Shown here: piece by piece, positions 6,510 to 11,472 of the stretch
How positions within the stretch are numbered: the stretch's first letter is position 1
How the letters are laid out: each line of letters starts with the position of its first letter
Source of the DNA: Methanobacteriaceae archaeon
GTDB taxonomy: Archaea; Methanobacteriota; Methanobacteria; Methanobacteriales; Methanobacteriaceae
DNA length: 11,472 nucleotides
Reading direction: 5' to 3'
NCBI GenBank assembly: GCA_011620845.1
Contig: WOYJ01000133.1
Location: forward strand, 810 to 12,281
The notes under the pieces: generated by a model
Seen by the model: only the letters and a program-made list of their open reading frames with translations
Databases searched by the model: none
Told to the model about the DNA's origin: nothing
Position numbers and translations under genes: made by a program

Positions 6510-7442
6510 TTATTCAGTTATAATCTGGCAACCGTCTGGTTCTACAATAATGGTGTGCTCTGCCTGGGCAACCCTGGCATTACTCTTTTCCCTAAGCACA
6601 TGATAGGGATACAGTGCCCGGGAGGATATTAAATTTCTTAAAATCACGTTGAACTGCCTGGTTTTAATGGTTTCCTCCAGCCATCTGCCGGCGAAGGGCA
6701 GGTTCCTGTAGTTTTCGGCAATTTCATGGAGCATCTTCCTGGCCTGGGCCATCCTTAAAGGCCGGTCTCTTAAAAAACGGAAGATGTAGGCCTCATTCAT
6801 ATCGGTGACCAGGCCGACACCGTTGGTTACGAAGGGTTCTATGGCCAAGACATCACCTTCCCTTATTTTATGCCTGTTTTCCTCTTTGATATTGGGAATA
6901 GAAAGTCCTGAATGGAGTATATACCGTTCCATGCTGTGACCGGTGAGGTTGGAGACAGGTTTAAGGCCTTGTTTGGTAACTGTTTCCTCAACCACTTCAC
7001 CTATTTTACCAACAGTAATACCGGCTTTTATGGTGCTGATGGCGTTTTCCAGGGCTTGATGGACTGTTTCAATCATCTTAATCTGGAGTTGCATCTCATC
7101 TTCAGAAAGTCCTGTGTCCTGGGAGGATAAGTCCTGGTTTCCACCGACGATGACTGTTATGGCTGAGTCTGCGATGTATCCATCAACATGGGCTCCTAAA
7201 TCAATTTTCACCAGGTCACCATTTTTTAAAACAGTTTTATCCTTTGAAGGGGATGTATAATGAGCAGTGATTTCATTTATTGAAATATTACACGGAAAAG
7301 CTATTTCTCCACCTGAATTTTTTATCTCCTGTTCGGTGAATTCAACCAGATCCAACACCTTCAAATCTTCTTCAACCATATCTGTGGCCATTTTCCTTAC
7401 TTTAGCCACGATGTTTCCTGCTTTTTGGGACATTTCTTTCAT
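6510..7442 (-). CDS. map: Methionine aminopeptidase, type II (archaeal MAP)
   Basis: Cytoplasmic dinuclear-metal enzyme that removes the initiator methionine from nascent proteins; 310 residues, normal for archaeal MAP-2. All expected metal ligands are present: Asp81 (VKIDLGAH), Asp92 (YIADSA), His169 (LTGHSMERY), Glu202 (LAIEPF) and Glu295 (AQAEHTI). The catalytic His61 is in ITAHYTSP. The helical insertion typical of type II enzymes occupies roughly 215-280. ATG 7442 has only a weak GTGAT three bases upstream, and a TATA-like motif lies about 20-28 bases before it, so the mRNA may be nearly leaderless. It is convergent with frhB and divergent from the small membrane protein gene. Confidence 0.97.
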   Translation of the reverse strand: MKEMSQKAGNIVAKVRKMATDMVEEDLKVLDLVEFTEQEIKNSGGEIAFPCNISINEITAHYTSPSKDKTVLKNGDLVKIDLGAHVDGYIADSAITVIVGGNQDLSSQDTGLSEDEMQLQIKMIETVHQALENAISTIKAGITVGKIGEVVEETVTKQGLKPVSNLTGHSMERYILHSGLSIPNIKEENRHKIREGDVLAIEPFVTNGVGLVTDMNEAYIFRFLRDRPLRMAQARKMLHEIAENYRNLPFAGRWLEETIKTRQFNVILRNLISSRALYPYHVLREKSNARVAQAEHTIIVEPDGCQIITE

Positions 7443-7461
7443 AGAATCACAGATAATCCAT

Positions 7462-7470
7462 TATTTTAAA
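7462..7470 (-). promoter_or_regulatory. Possible TATA box of the methionine aminopeptidase gene
   Basis: TTTAAAATA on the minus strand ends about 20 bases before ATG 7442. If used, transcription would start within a few bases of the start codon, giving a leaderless or very short-leader mRNA. This agrees with the weak SD. Confidence 0.3.
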
Positions 7471-7520
7471 TAATCAACATCTTATTTCGAAAAATAAATC
7501 AAATATTATGTTAGAGGAGT

Positions 7521-7530
7521 TATATTATAA
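7521..7530 (+). promoter_or_regulatory. Probable TATA box of the small membrane protein gene
   Basis: TATATTATAA lies in an otherwise noncoding gap, predicting a start near 7555. The resulting leader of about 40 bases contains the palindrome CCCCGGGG (7564-7571), notable in such AT-rich surroundings. Confidence 0.45.
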
Positions 7531-7595
7531 GTATTTTAAAGTCCCAAAAAAGGTTAGTTTAATCCCCGGGGGTAGCTCCCATTTGTAGACTCCAC

Positions 7596-7865
7596 ATGCA
7601 GCGCAAGGTTTACCGGACAGTGATAGGTTTTTCTGTGATCATACCAATAGGGGGTGTATTATTAGGATTTGGTGGATTTTTAACGATATTATCCGCTCTT
7701 TTAATGATCTTGAAGGGTCATAGAAAGAAAAAATCAGAGCAAAAGTTAGAAGTAAGAGTTTCAGGGATTAAAAGACAGTTCAGTGATATTAAAAACGAAT
7801 CAGTCGCTGATGAGGAGGACAATTGGCTAGAAAAGAGGTTGAAAGAAGATTCCAAGCAGTATTAA
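7596..7865 (+). CDS. Small membrane protein of unknown function
   Basis: I do not recognise this 89-residue protein. Residues 8-40 are strongly hydrophobic and glycine-rich (IIPIGGVLLGFGGFLT), either one long membrane segment or a tight hairpin of two. A basic cluster, GHRKKK (41-46), follows, then a charged soluble tail rich in Lys, Glu and Asp. The basic cluster suggests the tail is cytoplasmic. No good SD precedes ATG 7596. GTG 7620, in the same frame, is preceded at nine bases by AAGGTT and would give 81 residues beginning at the membrane segment. It is divergent from methionine aminopeptidase and on the same strand as the two coiled-coil membrane proteins downstream, but a separate promoter lies between them. 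Confidence 0.6.
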   Translation: MQRKVYRTVIGFSVIIPIGGVLLGFGGFLTILSALLMILKGHRKKKSEQKLEVRVSGIKRQFSDIKNESVADEEDNWLEKRLKEDSKQY

Positions 7866-7943
7866 CGTCAGTTAGGGATGAAAAAAAGTAACTTATTTAA
7901 AATTATTAAACAAGACTTAAACCTAAATAAAAATTCCAATCAT

Positions 7944-7958
7944 GAAAATATATATATT
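7944..7958 (+). promoter_or_regulatory. Promoter of the coiled-coil membrane protein pair
   Basis: GAAAATATATATATT matches a BRE plus TATA box. It predicts a start near 7980 and a leader of roughly 14 bases that contains the GGGGG Shine-Dalgarno in front of ATG 7994. Confidence 0.6.
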
Positions 7959-7993
7959 TTATCAAGTATAATTTATAATAAAGGGGGAATTTA

Positions 7994-8458
7994 ATGGCAG
8001 ATGTAGTTACAATTCCGGAAAACATTTTTTATATAATAATCGCCGTAATCGCTGTAATAGGAATTATCGTAGTATTCATGCAATGGAGAAGAGTCAGAGA
8101 AGCTCAAACCAACGTTGAATTCCTGGAAAAGCAAGCGCAACTTAGAAAAATCGAGCTAGTAGAAAAAGACTTGGAATCTAAAAAAATGATGGAAAATGTG
8201 ATTCCTTTACCTAAAGAGCAACAAGAAAGACTTTCCGAGATCCGCAAAAGCACTTCTGACCTCATGCACCAGGCCGGATTCCTTCACAGTGAAATAAATG
8301 AAAGGGTAACCCGCCTGGAAGCCCGCACTGAATACCTGAAACTACAGAAACTATTACAGGATATTGAGAAAAAGGAACAGGAACTGGATAAAAAGTCCGG
8401 TAAAAATATAAAAACAGAAGATGTTCAGGCAGTAAAGGGAATTAAAGGTGTAAAATAA
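7994..8458 (+). CDS. Membrane-anchored coiled-coil protein, unknown function
   Basis: This 154-residue protein has one N-terminal membrane segment (about 11-30, IFYIIIAVIAVIGIIVVFM). WRRVRE follows at once, which by the positive-inside rule puts the rest of the protein in the cytoplasm. Two long charged helices with heptad-like hydrophobic spacing cover about 35-68 and 75-133, broken by PLP at 71-73. The tail is Lys-rich. A strong GGGGG SD precedes ATG 7994. The stop abuts the start of the next gene, a protein with the same architecture, so the two are very probably co-translated and may form a hetero-coiled-coil at the membrane. I cannot assign a function. Confidence 0.85.
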   Translation: MADVVTIPENIFYIIIAVIAVIGIIVVFMQWRRVREAQTNVEFLEKQAQLRKIELVEKDLESKKMMENVIPLPKEQQERLSEIRKSTSDLMHQAGFLHSEINERVTRLEARTEYLKLQKLLQDIEKKEQELDKKSGKNIKTEDVQAVKGIKGVK

Positions 8459-9037
8459 ATGACCGCACTGGAGATAATTGCACTACTGATCCTAATAGGT
8501 GCAATAATTGTTTTGCTCTATTATTATATGCAAGGTACCCGGGGATTATCCCTAAATATGAGGCCTAAAACCACGGAAAGCAGGACCAGAACGTTAACTG
8601 TTGATGAAGAATCTTCCAGTATACATGAACCCCTGAAGAAAACAGGTGCTAAAACATCAAGCACCCCTTCGAAAATAACTGAAGGTGGGACCATGGCTGG
8701 AATGAGTGAAAGAATGGCGGATGTGAGTGAAAAGATAAAAGGCAAAGTTAGAGAAGTTCCTATCAGCACAGACATTGTGTCCAATAGAATAGAAAGCTTT
8801 CTAAATGAACAAAGCGATCAGCTCATAAAAGACTGGGAATTAGTAACCAAGAATGATCTATCAAAGCTGGAAAAAAGGTTCGAAACAGTTTCACTAAACG
8901 TGGATGAACTTGAAAAAAGATTCAACGAATACCGTGGCTACACCAATAAAAAACTGGAACACATCGAGGAAAGACTAACCAAACTGGAAAACCCTGAGGA
9001 AGCAACTGAAGAATCTGAAGATACCACTAAAAAATAA
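8459..9037 (+). CDS. Membrane-anchored coiled-coil protein, unknown function (partner)
   Basis: This 192-residue protein has a membrane segment at about 4-24 (LEIIALLILIGAIIVLLYYYM). A Ser/Thr/Lys-rich flexible region (about 36-75) follows, then a mixed helix (80-130) and a clear coiled coil at about 134-178 (LEKRF repeated, KLEHIEERLTKLE). The tail is acidic (EEATEESEDTT). ATG 8459 immediately follows the TAA of the preceding gene with no separate SD, so translation is likely coupled. The shared anchor-plus-coil layout suggests the two proteins work together, perhaps as a membrane scaffold or tether; that is inference only. A T-run terminator follows. Confidence 0.85.
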   Translation: MTALEIIALLILIGAIIVLLYYYMQGTRGLSLNMRPKTTESRTRTLTVDEESSSIHEPLKKTGAKTSSTPSKITEGGTMAGMSERMADVSEKIKGKVREVPISTDIVSNRIESFLNEQSDQLIKDWELVTKNDLSKLEKRFETVSLNVDELEKRFNEYRGYTNKKLEHIEERLTKLENPEEATEESEDTTKK

Positions 9038-9066
9038 TAGTACATTTAAAAAAATAAATCCTCAAC

Positions 9067-9078
9067 TTTTTTTTATTA
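9067..9078 (+). terminator. T-run terminator after the coiled-coil pair
   Basis: Eight consecutive T followed by ATT, 30 bases past the stop of the second coiled-coil gene and before the initiator tRNA promoter. There is no clear stem, which is normal for archaeal T-run terminators. Confidence 0.55.
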
Positions 9079-9100
9079 ATATTTTCATTTAGTTCATGCA

Positions 9101-9113
9101 AATGTTTATATAC
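9101..9113 (+). promoter_or_regulatory. Promoter of initiator tRNA (and possibly RNase P RNA)
   Basis: AATGTTTATATAC is a near-consensus methanogen BRE/TATA, 25-33 bases before the tRNA 5' end. It is the best TATA box in this part of the window and may also serve the RNase P RNA gene that follows. Confidence 0.7.
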
Positions 9114-9137
9114 TCTGAAAGGGTAAGATTATAAAGA

Positions 9138-9212
<75 letters not shown>

Positions 9213-9236
9213 TTTAACTTGATTTTAGGGAATTAT

Positions 9237-9547
<311 letters not shown>

Positions 9548-9560
9548 AACCCCCCTCCCA

Positions 9561-9572
9561 TCTTTTTATTTC
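9561..9572 (+). terminator. T-run terminator after RNase P RNA
   Basis: TCTTTTTATTTC follows a C-rich stretch just past the P1 3' strand. It is consistent with archaeal termination of the RNase P RNA transcript. Confidence 0.5.
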
Positions 9573-9627
9573 TAAGATTTTCCTAGATTTTTAAAATTCC
9601 TCTAAAGTTTACCAATTAGTTGCATAA

Positions 9628-9650
9628 ATTTTAAATATGAAATATATGAT
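9628..9650 (+). promoter_or_regulatory. Promoter region of the AbrB-type regulator
   Basis: Overlapping TATA-like stretches (TTTTAAATATG and AAATATATGATA) lie 40-60 bases before ATG 9691. Either could be used. AGGAGAT at 9681-9687 is the ribosome binding site. Confidence 0.4.
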
Positions 9651-9690
9651 AAGTATGTATTTATGTGAAATATGTGTTTTAGGAGATATT

Positions 9691-9912
9691 ATGGGAAGTT
9701 TTGAAGACAACGTCTTTTTTGGCACGGTTACGGTGGGTGAAAGAGGACAAATCGTTATACCCAAAAAAGTCCGGGATAAATATGATATAAAACCAAGGGA
9801 TAGCTTGGTAATCTTTGGGAGAGATAAAAAAGAGATGATTGTGATCCTGAAGGAGAAGGTGATGAGGGATTATGCTCTTAAAATACTGAACGACCTGAAT
9901 AATCCTGATTAA
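9691..9912 (+). CDS. AbrB/SpoVT-type DNA-binding protein
   Basis: This 73-residue protein carries a single swapped-hairpin AbrB/MazE-type domain: GTVTVGERGQIVIPKKVRDKYDI (11-33, hallmark GQIVIPK at 19-25) and then KPRDSLVIFG (34-43). A short C-terminal helix follows. Such proteins dimerise and bind DNA as transition-state regulators or antitoxins. ATG 9691 is preferred because AGGAGAT sits four bases before it; an upstream in-frame ATG at 9637 would add 18 residues but has no SD. No toxin gene of the MazF or VapC kind is adjacent, so a stand-alone regulator is more likely. The broken MBL gene begins 41 bases later on the same strand and may have shared its transcript. Confidence 0.9.
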   Translation: MGSFEDNVFFGTVTVGERGQIVIPKKVRDKYDIKPRDSLVIFGRDKKEMIVILKEKVMRDYALKILNDLNNPD

Positions 9913-9953
9913 AAATGTTATTTTACGTAACCAAGGAAAAGGAAGGCTAAAAA

Positions 9954-10687
9954 TTGAAAATAGCTGATGGAATAGAAATGCTGGAAGTGCCAATGAATCT
10001 TATGGGAAGGGAAAGTACCATCTACCCCACCCTCATATGGGATGATGAAACGGTGATCCTGGTCGATGCCGGGGTTAAAAACAGTTTACCAGGAATAAAA
10101 GAGGCCATGGAAAAAGCTGGTGTTCCTTTTGAAAGGCTTAACAAAATTGTAGTCACCCATCAGGACATAGACCATATAGGAGGAATTAGAAGCATATTAA
10201 AAGAATTACCTCAGATCGAAGTTCTGGCCCATGAACAGGAGTTACCATACATCCAGGGCGAAAAAGATCTGGTAAGGCTCAATTCAAGTTTCATGGATCG
10301 CATAAACTCTTTACCAGAAGAAGAGCGTGAAAAGTTCTGGACATGATCAAAAATATCTCGGTAGAAGTTAACACGAACCTCACTGATGGTGAAGAGCTGG
10401 ATTATGGTGGAGGGATAACGGTGATCCAAGTTCCGGGCCATACACCGGGACACTTATGTCTTTACCATGAAAAGAGTAAGAGTCTCATTGCAGGAGACGC
10501 GAACATAATCCATGGGTAGCTTACAGGGCCGAACAAACTAATACTCACTGAAGAAGATGCAGAAATAGCTATGAATTCTATTAGGAAGTTATAATCGTTC
10601 GATATAGAAAATGTGATAACCTACCATGGTGGTTTGTTTAACGATACCCCTAATCAAAGGATCAAACAGTTAAATGATGGTAATTAA
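9954..10687 (+). pseudogene. Metallo-beta-lactamase-fold hydrolase, broken by a frameshift and two stops
   Basis: The first frame runs from TTG 9954 (SD AGGAAGG) to TGA 10344-10346 and carries the N-terminal MBL half with THQDIDHIGG (His69, Asp71, Asp73, His74). The homologous sequence continues in the -1 frame from about 10343: PGHTPGH near 10433-10453, then AGDA with the metal-bridging Asp at 10496, and TYHGG at 10619-10633. It ends at TAA 10685-10687. In that second frame, TAG at 10517-10519 and TAA at 10592-10594 interrupt. In intact MBL relatives as I recall them, the first position is DGQLVGP, so a CAG-to-TAG change is likely. Three independent lesions in well-preserved sequence point to recent inactivation. 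Natural substrate unknown. Confidence 0.88.
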
Positions 10688-11472
10688 ATGTTCGATTTTA
10701 ATTTGATCTTACTCCCATTGTTCGGATTTTTAATAGGAATTTTCGTATCTGCACTAGGCGGAGGCGGCGGTGGATTATATGCACCAATTTTAATCCTACT
10801 ATTTGGTATCCCCACCCAAACTGCCATAGCCACATCTCTGGCCTCAATTTTACCAACCACAGTTGCCGGTGCCTTCAGCCACTACCGGGAAGGTAACGTG
10901 GACGTTCAAACCGGTTTAATTTTAGGAGTAGGGGGAATAGCAGGCACCTTAATCGGAGTTTACATCGCTAATTTAATCCCACCCATCCTTTTGCAGAGGA
11001 TTTTAGGCGTTTTCATCCTGATAATGTTGGTCCCAATGTTAAGGACTGTGCTTAAAAGACGCAAAAAGATGAAGAATGGTGAAATTACAGATATCAGTGG
11101 ATACTCAACCAGACTCACCGGAATTAAAAGGATTATCGCTTCATTTTTTGGAATTGCCAGCGGAATATTAGCCGGAATTTTCGGGATAAGCGGAACCCCA
11201 CCTGTTACTGCCGGGCTTTATAGTTTAGGCCTGCCTGCTATTTTAGTAGTGGGCACCACGGTATTTGTACTCATCTTTAACTCAGCCGCAGGTATTGGAG
11301 GTTACTTCCTATCAGGCAGGCTGGACGTGCCTCTGGTAATTCTCTTGGGCAGTGGAGCAGTAGTAGGTGCATTTATAGGGCCTAAACTCATTAAAAAAGC
11401 AAATCCCAGGACAATTGAGAAGATCTATGCCCCACTATTCATAGGTATAAGCCTTATACTGGGTCTATCAGT
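10688..11472 (+). CDS. TauE/SafE-family membrane transporter, 3' end outside the window
   Basis: The frame is open from ATG 10688 to the window end (261 codons), so the gene is truncated only by the window. It is a multi-pass membrane protein of the TauE/SafE (DUF81) family, members of which export sulfite, sulfoacetate or other small organosulfur anions. The internal duplication typical of the family is visible: SALGGGGGGLYAPIL with TAIATSLASILPTT in the first half (21-58), and GIFGISGTPPVTAGLYSLG with VVGTTVFVLIFNSAAG in the second (163-202). A basic loop, KRRKKMKN (123-130), lies between the halves and is probably cytoplasmic. The ATG directly follows the stop of the decayed MBL gene, with only a weak GATGG before it, so translation may once have been coupled. 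Substrate cannot be read from sequence. Confidence 0.9.
   Translation, partial: MFDFNLILLPLFGFLIGIFVSALGGGGGGLYAPILILLFGIPTQTAIATSLASILPTTVAGAFSHYREGNVDVQTGLILGVGGIAGTLIGVYIANLIPPILLQRILGVFILIMLVPMLRTVLKRRKKMKNGEITDISGYSTRLTGIKRIIASFFGIASGILAGIFGISGTPPVTAGLYSLGLPAILVVGTTVFVLIFNSAAGIGGYFLSGRLDVPLVILLGSGAVVGAFIGPKLIKKANPRTIEKIYAPLFIGISLILGLS

Noticed and set aside
6438..6632. Plus-strand open frame of 64 codons after frhB
   Set aside because: It starts downstream of the frh terminator in AT-rich sequence and runs antisense into the methionine aminopeptidase gene; no SD or recognisable product.
10158..10187. Asp in place of the second His of the MBL HxHxDH motif as a sign of decay
   Set aside because: THQDIDHIGG is, as I recall, a normal variant in this MBL subgroup, so it is not counted as a lesion.
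10344..10346. ATGA overlap as a genuine two-gene split of the MBL protein
   Set aside because: The overlap looks like translational coupling, but the downstream part has two further stops and neither half alone carries a complete metal site.
9691..10346. AbrB-type protein plus neighbour as a toxin-antitoxin pair
   Set aside because: The downstream gene is an MBL-fold hydrolase relative, not a MazF, VapC or other known toxin, and the regulator has its own promoter and domain typical of stand-alone archaeal AbrB proteins.
10517..10519. In-frame TAG read as pyrrolysine in the MBL gene
   Set aside because: The same gene also has a frameshift and a TAA, the position is an ordinary Gln in relatives as I recall them, and Methanobacteriales are not generally known to use pyrrolysine.

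Overview
The window comes from a methanogenic archaeon of the order Methanobacteriales, most likely a mesophilic Methanobacterium. The evidence is a complete frhADGB operon for the F420-reducing [NiFe] hydrogenase, a type II methionine aminopeptidase, an archaeal type A RNase P RNA, a PAC2-family proteasome assembly chaperone, tRNA genes without encoded CCA, AT-rich TATA-type promoters and T-run terminators. The species assignment is inferred from protein resemblance and base composition, not from a search.

Layout. At the left edge is the C-terminal part of a PAS-domain sensor histidine kinase. Its open frame runs in from outside the window and begins with a 33-bp in-frame tandem repeat. Two paralogous tRNA-Arg genes (CCT and TCT anticodons) follow on the minus strand, then a minus-strand PAC2 protein. 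An AT-rich intergenic region of about 270 bp separates it from the divergent frhA-frhD-frhG-frhB operon, which ends in an unusually strong hairpin terminator. A minus-strand methionine aminopeptidase converges on that operon. Divergent from it are a small membrane protein and a two-gene cassette of single-pass membrane coiled-coil proteins. Initiator tRNA-Met and RNase P RNA come next, on the same strand and 24 nt apart. The right end has an AbrB-type DNA-binding protein, a metallo-beta-lactamase-fold gene broken by one frameshift and two stop codons, and the N-terminal 261 residues of a TauE/SafE-type membrane transporter that runs off the window.

How the genes relate. The frh genes form one functional unit: FrhA (NiFe large subunit), FrhG (FeS small subunit) and FrhB (F420-reducing flavoprotein subunit) make the enzyme, and FrhD trims the FrhA C-terminus after metal insertion. 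Much of the rest is translation and proteostasis machinery: tRNAs, RNase P, initiator tRNA, methionine aminopeptidase and proteasome chaperone.

No clear new defence or mobile system is visible. The items most worth following up are the tRNA-iMet/RNase P RNA linkage, the uncharacterised membrane coiled-coil pair, the HbYX-like tail and duplicated 3' end of the PAC2 gene, the repeat-bearing kinase, and the decayed MBL gene directly upstream of the transporter.
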